From Anaerolineae bacterium (lineage in GTDB: Bacteria > Chloroflexota > Anaerolineae > Fen-1058), in NCBI GenBank assembly GCA_003154115.1, contig PMCF01000429.1:1-35429 (forward strand): a DNA stretch of 35,429 nt. Direction: 5' to 3'. The position numbers were made by a program, and so were the translations under genes. The notes beneath the pieces were generated by a model. It had not been told where the DNA came from. It made no database searches and saw nothing but the letters and a program-made list of their open reading frames with translations. Position 1 is the first letter of the stretch. Each line of letters opens with the position of its first letter. Positions 7,650 to 16,652 of the stretch are shown piece by piece.

Positions 7650-10004
7650 TTATACGCCGGTCGCCTGACCGCACTGGCCGCAGAATTTGACGTCGGAGCG
7701 CAGCGGGCGCTGACAGCGTGTGCAGAGCTGGTTAGGCCGTGTAGGGCGTCCGCACTGCGCGCAGAAATGATCGGCGGTGGAGTGCAGATAACCGCAAGCG
7801 GGGCAGGTGGATCGATTGGGCGTCGGAGGTGCGCTGAGCCGATCGGGTGTGGGCGCTGATCGGCGCGAAGCGTGCCGCATCACCATGAGGCCGGCACCCG
7901 CCCCGAGCGCCAGAGCCAGGCCGATCATGATCAGCCCGATCCCGTTTCCTCCGTTATCGGCCGAGGGTTTGACGACCAGGCTCGAGCGATGAGGCGTGGC
8001 CAAGACGATCGGGCGCGCGGTGGACGTAGGCTGCAGCGTGAGCGTGGGCGCGCCGGATGGCGGCGTCGGCGGAATGGGCGTCGGCTGCGGCGGTGGATCG
8101 GCTAGCACCAACAAGCCCGCGCCCGTGTCGTTGTCCGGCCCGGGGGCTCCCAGATCGATCGCATTGTTGATCAAGAAATTGCGCACGTCTTGCGTGGTGG
8201 CTTGCGGATAGGCGCTCCACACCAGAGCCGCGGCTCCGGCGATGTGGGGCGTGGCGGCGGAGGTGCCGTAAAAACCTTGCGGCGCGTAGATCGCATTCGA
8301 CACGCCATCCGGTCCGACGAGATCGGGCTTCGGGCGTCCATCGGCGGTAGGCCCGCGCGAACTGAATGCTTCGAGTTGAGTGCTGCGCCAATTGACCGCG
8401 CCGACCGTCAGCGCTTCGGCGGCATCGCCGGGTGTGGCCAGGCTGCCGTTGGGATCGGCCAACTCCATCAAGGGCGTTTGATGAATGAACAGATTGAGCA
8501 TGACCGGTTGGGTCACGTCGACACCGTGAATGGCGACGTAGTACGTGCGGACATCGTCGAACTTGTAGACGATCTGCTGCAAGGGCGGATGATTTCCTTC
8601 ACGCGAGTTGCGCGACGACGCAATGATGTTGCCGTCTTGATCGAGCAGGTACAGATCGAGCGCCTGTGTGCCGTCCGCTTGCCAGTCGTTCCACGTCAGC
8701 ACGATCTGACTGGCGCCGCTGGGATCGGCTTGAAAGGCCAGCAGCGTTTTATCGGGGGCGAATTCGTGGACGTGATCGTTGTTGGTGTCGGTGTAAGCCC
8801 CCCGATAATGCTGCGTGCCGTTGTTGCCCGCGGAGTTGATCCACAGTATGCCGTTATCGGCAGCCAGCTTAACCAACTCCGCGTCGCGACCGGTGCCGTC
8901 CAGCGGCGCGGCCAGGCCGCCCGCCGAATGCGAAATGATCTGCACCTTCTGATCGATCAACCATTGCACGGCATTACCCATGCTCACATTGCCGCCATCG
9001 TAATAGACCAGATAGAGTTGGGCTTCAGGCGCGACATCGTGAATGACTTCGGCTACCGCTGCGCCATGCGACACGCCGGTTTTGTCCACGTCGAAGCCGG
9101 GCACGAAGGATTGAACCGTGACGTTAAACGGCAGCTCACGTCCCAATAGATCGCGATAACCATCGAAGCCTTGATCGAGAATGCCAATCTTGACGCCTTG
9201 ACCCTTGTAGCCGGCCGCCTGCCACTTGTCCGCGCCGATGACTTTCACACCTTCGCTGACGATCGGCGGCAGTGGCTGTGTGGCCGGTGTCATTCCGAGC
9301 CCCGGCGGGGCGAGGAATCTCTGCCTCGGCAGGCTATGTTGCCAGTCTGGCATAGAGATTCCTCGTTGCCACAAAGCGGCTCCTCGGAATGACATATCCA
9401 GTGCTGGTGCGGCGGACTCTTGAGCAGAACCCGCCTCATTGGGTTTGCTGAGCGCAGGAAGTTGCAGGTTGATGACATGTTGCAGCTGCGTGATCTGATC
9501 GAAAACTTTACCCGGCTCTTCCGACTCCGCCGTCTTGACGATCAGCTCCAGCGGGATGCCGACGTCAATCGAGTCCCGATAGGCGCCCCGCACGATCACG
9601 CCGAGGGTTTGCAGTTCAGTGACCAACGCCGCTGAGTCTTCTGTGTCCAACACCAGCGTGACGCGGATTTGATTATCGGGCGTTAACAGGCCACGCTGCC
9701 TGGCCAGCAATTCCGCCGCTTCGGTGCCGCCGCGCTCGTAGGCGACCAGAAAATCCTTGTAGACCGAATCAAGTTCCGGGTTGTTGAGAATCTTTTCGAG
9801 GCGCGGAAATTGCTTCGCTAGCTCCTTCAGATCAGGCGGCGGCGTGAAGGTCACGTTGGGCGGCGGCGCCAGCGTGATCGGCACGGTGGACGGCTGTACG
9901 CGCCCCGGCCCGAAGACCCACACCGCGCCGATCACGACGAGGGCGGCGACCAGGCCGATGAGGATGAGGCGGGAGCGCAGAAAGGATTGATTACGAGATT
10001 TCAT
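7650..10004 (-). CDS. Membrane-spanning subtilisin-like S8 peptidase with zinc ribbons
   Basis: Serine endopeptidase of the subtilase family, 784 aa. A basic N-terminus and TM helix (about residues 13-31) act as a signal anchor. The prodomain-like region runs to about 240. The catalytic triad is D277 (GILDQG), H313 (VSHGAAV) and S582 (GTSAATPH), with oxyanion N394. A beta domain of roughly 400-515 is inserted in the catalytic domain. A Pro/Thr linker, a second TM helix (about 689-709) followed by basic residues, and two CxxC zinc ribbons (C734/C737/C748/C751 and C761/C764/C775/C778) complete it. This topology puts the protease outside and the ribbons in the cytoplasm. Residues 204-238 are encoded by a 105-nt palindromic repeat read in frame. 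It is the last gene of the FHA/PP2C operon. The substrate is unknown. Confidence 0.9.
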   Translation of the reverse strand: MKSRNQSFLRSRLILIGLVAALVVIGAVWVFGPGRVQPSTVPITLAPPPNVTFTPPPDLKELAKQFPRLEKILNNPELDSVYKDFLVAYERGGTEAAELLARQRGLLTPDNQIRVTLVLDTEDSAALVTELQTLGVIVRGAYRDSIDVGIPLELIVKTAESEEPGKVFDQITQLQHVINLQLPALSKPNEAGSAQESAAPALDMSFRGAALWQRGISMPDWQHSLPRQRFLAPPGLGMTPATQPLPPIVSEGVKVIGADKWQAAGYKGQGVKIGILDQGFDGYRDLLGRELPFNVTVQSFVPGFDVDKTGVSHGAAVAEVIHDVAPEAQLYLVYYDGGNVSMGNAVQWLIDQKVQIISHSAGGLAAPLDGTGRDAELVKLAADNGILWINSAGNNGTQHYRGAYTDTNNDHVHEFAPDKTLLAFQADPSGASQIVLTWNDWQADGTQALDLYLLDQDGNIIASSRNSREGNHPPLQQIVYKFDDVRTYYVAIHGVDVTQPVMLNLFIHQTPLMELADPNGSLATPGDAAEALTVGAVNWRSTQLEAFSSRGPTADGRPKPDLVGPDGVSNAIYAPQGFYGTSAATPHIAGAAALVWSAYPQATTQDVRNFLINNAIDLGAPGPDNDTGAGLLVLADPPPQPTPIPPTPPSGAPTLTLQPTSTARPIVLATPHRSSLVVKPSADNGGNGIGLIMIGLALALGAGAGLMVMRHASRRSAPTPDRLSAPPTPNRSTCPACGYLHSTADHFCAQCGRPTRPNQLCTRCQRPLRSDVKFCGQCGQATGV
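9289..9393. repeat. 105-nt palindromic MITE/REP-like element inside the subtilisin gene
   Basis: The element begins GTCATTCCGAG (9289-9299) and ends with the exact complement CTCGGAATGAC (9383-9393). An inner pair, GCGAGGAATCTCTGCC and GGCATAGAGATTCCTCG, extends the palindrome. Such CATTCCGAG...GAGGAATCTC elements are common dispersed repeats in several bacterial phyla. Its length is exactly 35 codons and the frame used has no stop, so the host gene stays open and gains about 35 residues between the prodomain and the catalytic domain. No flanking direct repeat was seen. Confidence 0.85.
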
Positions 10005-10020
10005 TTGTGCCAGAATCCAG

Positions 10021-10818
10021 TCAATGTGGCAGTGACTTCAAGAAATCCAGCACGATGCGATTAAACTCGTCCGGCTTTTCGACATTGAGATGATGAGCGG
10101 TGCCGGCGATCACGGCCTTGCGGGCCTTGGTCACCGTGGTCACGATCCGAGTGCAAATGTCGAGAATGTCGGGCACATCTTGATCGCCGACGACAAATAG
10201 AGTCGGCACCCGGATCTGGGCCAACCGATCGATGGCCGGCGGCTTGAGCGGTTGCAGCCAGTTCTCGGTGTCCGGCAGATCGAAAGTGTGAATCGTCATG
10301 GCGCGAATCTTCTCACGCGCAGCGGCATCGACTTGATCGGGTGTGCGGTGAGGCCCATCGGTCCACAGGCGCAGGGACAGTTCAACTGCGCGGGGCTTAT
10401 CACCGCTTTCGTATGCGGCACGTAATTCATCTTGCAGTGGCGAAGTTTTCTCGCTATGGTAACCGCCCAATCCCGCCGCGACCGGTATCAGCGCCGCGGT
10501 GTGATCGGGATACGCGAGTGCAAAGTCGATGGCAATGCCGCCGCCCATGGATAGACCCAATACCGTGGCGCGCTCGATACCCAGAAAGTCCAGCAGGTCT
10601 CTGAGATCGCCGTGATTGGAATAGTAGGCCGTGGGCGGTTTTGATTGGCCGAAGCCGCGCACATCGTACCGCAGCACACGGCAGTGTTGCGCGAACACCT
10701 CAAACTGATCGTTCCACAAGCCGCTGTTGACCAATCCGCCGTGAATGAGGACGAGCGGCTGGCCTTCGCCCGCGATTTCGTAATACAAGCCGTTGTAGAA
10801 ACCAGTGGTAGAGTCCAT
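10021..10818 (-). CDS. Alpha/beta hydrolase, 265 aa
   Basis: Single-domain alpha/beta hydrolase of the lactonase/esterase-like group (3-oxoadipate enol-lactonase-like). It has the oxyanion HGG turn in VLIHGGLVNSG (about residue 26), the nucleophile elbow GLSMGG with S90, an acidic residue in VVGDQDVPD, and the catalytic His in GTAHHLNVEKP near the C-terminus. No signal peptide or TM segment is present, so it is probably cytoplasmic. ATG 10818 is preceded by AAGGA at a good distance. It lies 17 bp after the ABC exporter gene and 16 bp before the subtilisin gene, so it is probably in the same transcript. Substrate specificity cannot be assigned. Confidence 0.9.
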   Translation of the reverse strand: MDSTTGFYNGLYYEIAGEGQPLVLIHGGLVNSGLWNDQFEVFAQHCRVLRYDVRGFGQSKPPTAYYSNHGDLRDLLDFLGIERATVLGLSMGGGIAIDFALAYPDHTAALIPVAAGLGGYHSEKTSPLQDELRAAYESGDKPRAVELSLRLWTDGPHRTPDQVDAAAREKIRAMTIHTFDLPDTENWLQPLKPPAIDRLAQIRVPTLFVVGDQDVPDILDICTRIVTTVTKARKAVIAGTAHHLNVEKPDEFNRIVLDFLKSLPH

Positions 10819-10835
10819 GACAAATCCTTATCCGT

Positions 10836-13349
10836 TTATCTGTTGCCTGTCCGTTGCCGTTCGGTCACTCGACCTTGCGCCCAGGCCGTACCCATCAACA
10901 ACAGCACGGCGAAAACAATCAACACCGCCCAGCGGCTGAGCAAATAACCCGCCTGATGCTCGTAGCCCACGGTGAACGTCAAAGGTAGTTTATCACCGTA
11001 TACCACTTCGCGCTGAACTTTCTGCCCGGTTGTCGGATCGACCGCGTCGACGGTGCGGCGCACTTCGATCTGGCCCAGATCATTGAGCGTGGGCATATCG
11101 ATCGTGCTGCCGAGCGCCTCTACTGCCCAACGCGCGGGCGTGAGATACGAGATCGCTTTCGTCAGTCCCGGCAGTTCGAAGAACACACCCGCAAAGATGA
11201 TCTGCACGAAGACCGCGAACAATACGAGGTAGATCACGCTGTTGCTGTTGGCGGCGATGGCACTGATGAACAGGCCCAGCATGATGCCGACGATGGTCAC
11301 GAGCAAGAGCGTGAGATACAGCTCCAGCGGGCCGGGCAGCAAGATGCCGTTGAAGGGAATTTGCACCCGCAGCGCGACCACGACCAGCAAGGCCATCACT
11401 TGCAGCGCCGCAAAGCCGATGAGCACCACCAGCTTGGAAGAGAGATAAGTGCGCAAGCGCAGATTCACCATCCGTTCGCGGCGATAGATGGCGCGCTCGC
11501 GCACCAGCTCAAACGCGGCAGCAAACATCCCCACTAAGCTGGCCGCCAACACTAACATCATGATAATAACTTGCGCTTCACCGGCCACGCTGTAATTGCC
11601 CGACTCGGCCAGAATCTGTTGAATCCGCTGCGCCGATTCGCCCACCAGCACTGAAGGACGCGCGATGATCGCCAACAATAATCCAACAGCGGGCATGACG
11701 GCCAACAACAACGTCAGCAGCATCTTGTCGCGCACGACCAATTCAAAGTAGCGCTGCGCCAGAATGGAGAACTGCCGCCGGGCATTGGCGCGTGGTGGCG
11801 ATGAAGGAGTGATGGAAGGATGGCGGGACGGAGTGCCGTTCTTGCGCAGGACCTCATGTTCCGCATTCCGCATTCCGACTTCTGCATTCGAAATGCGCGG
11901 CAGCACGTATTGCGCGTAATAGGTCGATTCGCGGAAGCGTTTCTCCCACGCCACCGGATCTTCTTCGATAGCTTCGTAGATGTCGGCGAATTCCTGCACC
12001 TCGAAAAAGTCCAGCGCTTTATCCGGCGGGCCAAAGAAGATCAACCGGCCCGCGCCGATGAACGCGACGTGATCGCATTGCTTGATATTCGCCGTGGCAT
12101 GCGTGACCAACACTACCGTGCGGCCACCATCGGCCAGACGACGCAGCGTGAACATCAATTTCTTTTCCAGTCCAGGGTCGAGTCCGGACGTCGCCTCATC
12201 CAGGAAGAACACCCCCGGCTCGGCCAGCAGTTCCATGCCGATCGAAACGCGTTTGCGCTGCCCGCCGCTGAGCCGCCCCACAATCTGTTCCGACTGCGCG
12301 TCCATGTCCACTTCGGCCAGCACGCGCTCGATGCGCGCATCGATTTCGGCGTCGGAGGTATCGCCGGGCAGCCGTAATAAAGCCGCGTAATGCAATGCCT
12401 GTCGCACGGGCAGGTCGTGATGGATGATGTCATCCTGCGGCACATAGCCGATCAGGCTGCGATATAAATCGAAGTTGGCGTAGTAGTCATCGCCGTTAAA
12501 CAGCAGGCGACCCTCGGCGGGTTGAAAGCCGCTGAGCGCATTGAGCAGCGTGGTCTTGCCCGATCCCGATCCGCCGACGATGGCGACAAACTCGCGCGGC
12601 ACAATGGACAGCGACACATCATTCAAAATGAGGTGTCCACCGTCGACGCGGCGCGTGAGGTGCAGCGCATCCAATCGTCCACGTTGAGCCGAGATGACCT
12701 GGCTGATCGCGCCCGGTTGATACGTGAAGCGATACGGCCCCAGCTGCACGCTGTCTCCCGGGTGCAGCTCCACCCGATCGATCCGGCGGCTGTTCACGAA
12801 CGTACCGTTGGTGCTGCCCAGATCGATCAGGTTATGCGTCGCGCCCGATCGTTCCAAGCGAGCATGATGACGTGAGACCAGCGGCGAATCCAGCGTGAGA
12901 TCACAATCGGGCGCGCGACCAATCAGCAGGACATCGTAAGCCGCCAAGTCAAATTGATCGATCGAGGTGGCCTGCGGCGCTTGCCCACCCCGATAGGTCA
13001 GCGTCACCGCGTTGTCTCCCATTTCGCCGAGACGGATCAGATCGCCGTCGTTAAGATCGATTGCGGTGATGCGCTGGCCGTTGACGAAGGTGCCGTTGCG
13101 GCTGCCGCGATCGATCACGCGATAGCGGCCAGATTGATACTCGATCAGGGCGTGCTCGGCGGAAACGGTCGGCACGTCGATGACCAGCTGATTCGTCGGA
13201 TGTCGTCCGATCGACAGCGCCTCATGCGTCAACGTGAGGGTGCGGACGCGATCGGGCGGCAGGCGCACGATCAGTGTGGCAGGCGCACCGACGATGAGTT
13301 GGGTGCCACTTTGAGCAGAAGCATCGTGCGCTGAAGGTGTTGAGGTCAT
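10836..13349 (-). CDS. FHA-FHA-ABC transporter (Rv1747-like), 837 aa
   Basis: Half-size exporter with an architecture known from mycobacterial Rv1747. FHA1 spans about residues 40-118 (SIGRHPTNQLV, SAEHALI, GSRNGTFVNG). FHA2 spans about 138-210 (IGRAPDCDL, SRHHARL, GSTNGTFVN). The ABCG-type ATPase has Walker A GGSGSGKT at 259-266, signature LSGGQRKR at 360-367 and Walker B FLDEATSGLD. A linker leads to an ABC-2 permease of six TM helices (about 540-830). FHA domains bind phosphothreonine, so transport is probably controlled by Ser/Thr phosphorylation, and a PP2C phosphatase is encoded upstream in the same operon. Residues 487-524 are repeat-derived and fall in the linker, where they should be tolerated. 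The exported substrate is unknown; Rv1747 is linked to cell-envelope glycolipids. Confidence 0.93.
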   Translation of the reverse strand: MTSTPSAHDASAQSGTQLIVGAPATLIVRLPPDRVRTLTLTHEALSIGRHPTNQLVIDVPTVSAEHALIEYQSGRYRVIDRGSRNGTFVNGQRITAIDLNDGDLIRLGEMGDNAVTLTYRGGQAPQATSIDQFDLAAYDVLLIGRAPDCDLTLDSPLVSRHHARLERSGATHNLIDLGSTNGTFVNSRRIDRVELHPGDSVQLGPYRFTYQPGAISQVISAQRGRLDALHLTRRVDGGHLILNDVSLSIVPREFVAIVGGSGSGKTTLLNALSGFQPAEGRLLFNGDDYYANFDLYRSLIGYVPQDDIIHHDLPVRQALHYAALLRLPGDTSDAEIDARIERVLAEVDMDAQSEQIVGRLSGGQRKRVSIGMELLAEPGVFFLDEATSGLDPGLEKKLMFTLRRLADGGRTVVLVTHATANIKQCDHVAFIGAGRLIFFGPPDKALDFFEVQEFADIYEAIEEDPVAWEKRFRESTYYAQYVLPRISNAEVGMRNAEHEVLRKNGTPSRHPSITPSSPPRANARRQFSILAQRYFELVVRDKMLLTLLLAVMPAVGLLLAIIARPSVLVGESAQRIQQILAESGNYSVAGEAQVIIMMLVLAASLVGMFAAAFELVRERAIYRRERMVNLRLRTYLSSKLVVLIGFAALQVMALLVVVALRVQIPFNGILLPGPLELYLTLLLVTIVGIMLGLFISAIAANSNSVIYLVLFAVFVQIIFAGVFFELPGLTKAISYLTPARWAVEALGSTIDMPTLNDLGQIEVRRTVDAVDPTTGQKVQREVVYGDKLPLTFTVGYEHQAGYLLSRWAVLIVFAVLLLMGTAWAQGRVTERQRTGNR
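11778..11891. repeat. Low-complexity word repeat translated inside the ABC gene
   Basis: On the coding strand this stretch contains GAATGCAGAAGTCGG followed by copies of GGAATGCGGAA. Further on come the words GGGACGG, GGATGG and GAAGGA. It encodes residues 487-524, the Asn/Arg/Ser/Pro-rich linker between the ATPase and the permease. Typical ABCG linkers are not conserved in sequence here, which fits an insertion. The words resemble the GGGACGGAGGGAC block in the repeat at 6265-6360. Confidence 0.6.
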
Positions 13350-13365
13350 GGTGTTAAGCTGATCA

Positions 13366-15315
13366 TCACTGATCCGTCAATGTGAGCGGAATAGCCAGTG
13401 TGCCCTGCGGGCTATTAGTTGATTGTAGCGCGAAGTTGCGTTGATGAATACTGTCGGTCAATCCAATAATCAACTGATAACCCTCCATCGATCGATCGGG
13501 TAACGGAATCCGGACGTGATCCACGTAGACATCGCCCAACTCCCAACGATAACCCCATTGGCTGTGTTCGCCCACGTTGGCGATAAGCGATCCATCGAGC
13601 TGGTGCACTTGATAGTAAGCGCCGACGTACCAGTCGGCGCGTTCCGGTTTAAGTTCATCCACGCGCCAGTAAGTGATGATGTCGAGCGCGGGCGTAAGCT
13701 CATCCGTCTGGCTTATAGTATAACCCAACAATGCCAGGCCGCTTTCGCTCGGCCAATCGATCGGGTGGGCGGGCAGCGCTAGTGCTGACGTGCGCGTCAC
13801 TGGCAGCGCCTGACGAAACGCGACCTGTGCGCCATCGGCGAAGGTCAGATCACGATCGGGCCACAACTGCCACTGCGATCCTAAGAACGCCGGATGAGCG
13901 GAGATGCTGTTCAACAGATAGAGCAAAGGCTGATTGCCCGGCAGCACGACAAAGTCAGGATATTTCAAGCCATTCAGATTCTTGAGATATTGGCCGCTCC
14001 AGCTGCTGAGAATCGAAACCTGCCCGTTGGCCGCGATGCGCTGCGGCGCAGGCTGATCGGCCGTCAGCGCGCGCAGCTGGTCGCCCACGCGCACGCCCGC
14101 TTCCAGCGACCACCCGTCGAACTTGGGCATGGTGGGATGACGGATCATATCGGCTTCGTAGAGCCAGAGATTCACGGCGAAGATGATCGTGATGGCGGTG
14201 AATGCCAGCATCACAATCCAACGCAGGCGCGCCACACGCCAGATCAGTTCCACGCCCCACGCGGCCAACACGGCGCCGGCCGGAATGCTCAACAGCAAAT
14301 AGTGCGGATGAATGGGTCGCGCGGATACGCTCATCATCAACACGGGCACGACGAACCAGATCAATACAATCAGACCACTGGATCGCTCGGCGCGTTTCTG
14401 AACGATGGCGCGCACCGCCCGGCCCGCCCCGACGATGGCAGCCAGGCTCAGTGACAACATCGCCAACGCGGAAGCGCCCAAGCGCCAGTCCGTGTCTGGT
14501 GAAGACGGCGCTTGATACTCAAAGTCCATGCCGGTGACGAAACGCAGCGCGTGATCGATCCCTTCGCGCGTGAAGTGCCGCTCGCCTTGCGCGGTGAACG
14601 CTTCAAGTTTCGGTGCGTTCGTCTCCCAATTCTGAATCAAGCCCACGCCATAGATCGCGCAGGCAAGGCCGACGATGGCCGCGCCGATCAATACGGGACG
14701 CCACGTGAGATGGCGATGAAAGACGATCAGCAGCAACCCGATCGGCACCAGCACGCCCCACGCTTGGATGTACGTCATCAAGAGGATCGCTAAGGCCGAC
14801 GCGGCGACGATCAAACGCCGGGGCGAGCGTGATCGATCGATCAGCGCGGGCCAGAGACTCCAGGCGATCAGCGCCATGAAGAATGGCAGTAGACCCTGCA
14901 CCCAACTCCAGCGGCTGTAGACGATGAGCCAGGGATTGATGGCAAAGAGCAAGGCGGCGAAGAAGGCCACCGTGTTTCCAAGCAGGGCCTGTGCCACACG
15001 ATACACGAAAGCAATAGCAATGGTGTTGAGGGCGATGACGAACAGATAGACTGCCCACGGTGAGCGCCATAGCAACAGTGGCAGTGTTTGAAGATAGCCC
15101 ATCAGCGGCGGGTTGTCAAGAAAAACGGAAGAGGGTTGACCCAGTAGCGGGAACTCGTGCCCGACGAGAATGCGCAGGGCATCATAGATGGGATAGCTGG
15201 CGTCGTAACCGTGCCGGATGAGGCCGAGGTTCGCGAGGCGCAAGACAGCCCCAATGGTGAGAACCATCAACAGCGCTCCGTGACGCCGCAGCGGATCGCG
15301 CAAAACGTTTTTCAT
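13366..15315 (-). CDS. GT-C glycosyltransferase (PMT/ArnT-like), 649 aa
   Basis: Polytopic membrane glycosyltransferase of the GT39/GT83 type. The first loop has RHGYDASYPIYDALRIL and the second LDNPPLMGYLQTLP, in the positions where this superfamily places its acidic and aromatic substrate-binding residues. About eleven hydrophobic segments run to residue ~385. The remaining ~260 residues are extracytoplasmic and include a beta domain (SGLALLGY to GYQLIIGLTD) similar to the repeats at the end of the protein at 1473-3674. Such enzymes transfer sugars from polyprenyl-phosphate donors to lipids or proteins. ATG 15315 lies 9 bp after the methyltransferase stop and the gene ends 16 bp before the exporter start, so it belongs to the FHA/PP2C operon. 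Confidence 0.85.
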   Translation of the reverse strand: MKNVLRDPLRRHGALLMVLTIGAVLRLANLGLIRHGYDASYPIYDALRILVGHEFPLLGQPSSVFLDNPPLMGYLQTLPLLLWRSPWAVYLFVIALNTIAIAFVYRVAQALLGNTVAFFAALLFAINPWLIVYSRWSWVQGLLPFFMALIAWSLWPALIDRSRSPRRLIVAASALAILLMTYIQAWGVLVPIGLLLIVFHRHLTWRPVLIGAAIVGLACAIYGVGLIQNWETNAPKLEAFTAQGERHFTREGIDHALRFVTGMDFEYQAPSSPDTDWRLGASALAMLSLSLAAIVGAGRAVRAIVQKRAERSSGLIVLIWFVVPVLMMSVSARPIHPHYLLLSIPAGAVLAAWGVELIWRVARLRWIVMLAFTAITIIFAVNLWLYEADMIRHPTMPKFDGWSLEAGVRVGDQLRALTADQPAPQRIAANGQVSILSSWSGQYLKNLNGLKYPDFVVLPGNQPLLYLLNSISAHPAFLGSQWQLWPDRDLTFADGAQVAFRQALPVTRTSALALPAHPIDWPSESGLALLGYTISQTDELTPALDIITYWRVDELKPERADWYVGAYYQVHQLDGSLIANVGEHSQWGYRWELGDVYVDHVRIPLPDRSMEGYQLIIGLTDSIHQRNFALQSTNSPQGTLAIPLTLTDQ

Positions 15316-15324
15316 AGGGTTGCA

Positions 15325-16140
15325 TCATGCCGCAAAAACGCCGATAAACATGCCCGAATCTTTACTGATGTGAATCACACCACGCTCCGTCAATTCACGT
15401 TCGATGAACTGCTGCAACTCGTCCCGGCGGTTCTGCACGCCCCCCGTGGTCATCATCGAGAGGAGGTAGTTCACCAGTGGTTCGGCCTCGGTCACGTCAA
15501 GGGCATCTTCATAGCGAACGATGTGAACGTCTGTGAAGAACTGCGCGACTTCTCCACCGCCAGTGTCCAGTGAAAAGAATTGGGGTGAGGTCTGCATCCA
15601 GCCGAAGTCGGCCTCCGGATTGAAGCGGTGGGGTAAGTCATCCAGCTCTTGCAGGTGGGTGTGGCCGTTGGTCGCCAGATACACTTTGCCGCCTGGCTTC
15701 AAGACACGCCGCATTTCTGCCAGAGCCTGCAAGCGATCGGGGACGTGATACAGCATGTGATTGGCGATCACGGCGTCGAAGGTGTTCGCTTCAAACGGGA
15801 TCGCTTGCGCATCGACAACCTCAAAGCGAAACGTGGCAGCATGCTCACCTAAATTATGCTGCGCCTGTTCCAGCATGCCTGCCGAAAAATCCGAGAGGGT
15901 AACGCGCCAGCGGGCGGGCAATCGATCGAGATTGCTCTTCCACAGATGTGCCGGGCCGCAGCCCAGTTCCAGCACGGATGCTTGCGCGGGCAGGGCGTAT
16001 TGATCAAAACACCACTGATGCCAGCCATACTTGTTGGTGCTGTACAACAGATGCAGCTGCACCCGCGCATCGAGTTTGGAGGCGTCTTTGTATTGATCGT
16101 TCAGCAAGTAAGTTTGATCGGAAATAGTCGGCATGATCAT
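15325..16140 (-). CDS. SAM-dependent class I methyltransferase
   Basis: Rossmann-fold methyltransferase of the Methyltransf_11 type, 271 aa. The SAM site is VLELGCGPAHLW (motif I), the acidic end of strand 2 is in VTLSDFSAGML, and motif IV is FDAVIANHMLYHVPD, followed by MRRVLKPGGKVYLAT. Upstream codons stay open to 16290, but the start is placed at ATG 16140 because it overlaps the stop of the preceding gene as ATGA, the same coupling used at the two junctions before it. A second ATG at 16134 is also possible. No membrane segment is seen. The substrate is unknown; its place next to a GT-C enzyme allows a role in modifying a glycan or lipid precursor. Confidence 0.88.
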   Translation of the reverse strand: MIMPTISDQTYLLNDQYKDASKLDARVQLHLLYSTNKYGWHQWCFDQYALPAQASVLELGCGPAHLWKSNLDRLPARWRVTLSDFSAGMLEQAQHNLGEHAATFRFEVVDAQAIPFEANTFDAVIANHMLYHVPDRLQALAEMRRVLKPGGKVYLATNGHTHLQELDDLPHRFNPEADFGWMQTSPQFFSLDTGGGEVAQFFTDVHIVRYEDALDVTEAEPLVNYLLSMMTTGGVQNRRDELQQFIERELTERGVIHISKDSGMFIGVFAA

Positions 16141-16652
16141 CCCGCGCAAAACGTCAACAGCACATTGCCCAGCCGTAGCAGATCGCCATCGTTTAGCGGC
16201 AAGGGCTTGTCGGGCGACAGACGTTGATTGTTGAGGTAAGTCCAGTTGACGCTGTTGAGGTCTTCGATCCAGCAGCGACCTTCTTGCCACAGTACGCGGG
16301 CATGGCGGCGTGACAGGCCCGCCAATTCACCGGCATACGGATCCAAATTGAGATCGGGCGCGACTCCACTCAATGCATCGGCGCGTCCGACGACCACGCT
16401 CGTTTGATCGCCGGCCAAGAGGTTGAGGCGTAGGCCGGTCTTATTGATGATCACATAAGGCCGTGCCGGCAATGCCACGCCGCACGCTTCACAGAATTCC
16501 GTGCCAGGCACACCCGCGGACGCACATTGAGGACAAGCTAAACCGATCGGATTGGGGAAGGGCTGGCCGCAGGCGGGACAGAAGCGAGCGCCGGGATCCG
16601 TGACTGTTCCACATTGCGCGCAGGCGATGCGTCGTCCGCGCAAGGGTATCAT
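16137..16652 (-). CDS. Double zinc-ribbon FHA-domain protein, 171 aa
   Basis: Small adaptor-like protein. Two CxxC zinc ribbons occupy residues 11-28 (C11/C14/C25/C28) and 40-57 (C40/C43/C54/C57). An FHA domain follows from about 66 to the end, with VVVGR, LSRRHARV and a C-terminal LLRLGNVLLTF strand. The usual GSxNGT turn is changed to NSVNWTYLNN, so phosphopeptide affinity may be altered, although the core SxxH is kept. It overlaps both neighbours by ATGA (start 16652 with the PP2C stop, stop 16137 with the methyltransferase start), indicating translational coupling. It is probably cytosolic and works with the PP2C and the other FHA proteins of the operon. Confidence 0.9.
   Translation of the reverse strand: MIPLRGRRIACAQCGTVTDPGARFCPACGQPFPNPIGLACPQCASAGVPGTEFCEACGVALPARPYVIINKTGLRLNLLAGDQTSVVVGRADALSGVAPDLNLDPYAGELAGLSRRHARVLWQEGRCWIEDLNSVNWTYLNNQRLSPDKPLPLNDGDLLRLGNVLLTFCAG

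Noticed and set aside
9289-9393. Frameshift or pseudogene in the subtilisin gene caused by the repeat
   Set aside because: The insert is 105 nt (35 codons) and has no stop in the reading frame, and the catalytic triad downstream is intact.
16141-16290. Upstream extension of the methyltransferase gene
   Set aside because: It overlaps the FHA gene in another frame, while ATG 16140 gives the same ATGA coupling seen at the neighbouring junctions.
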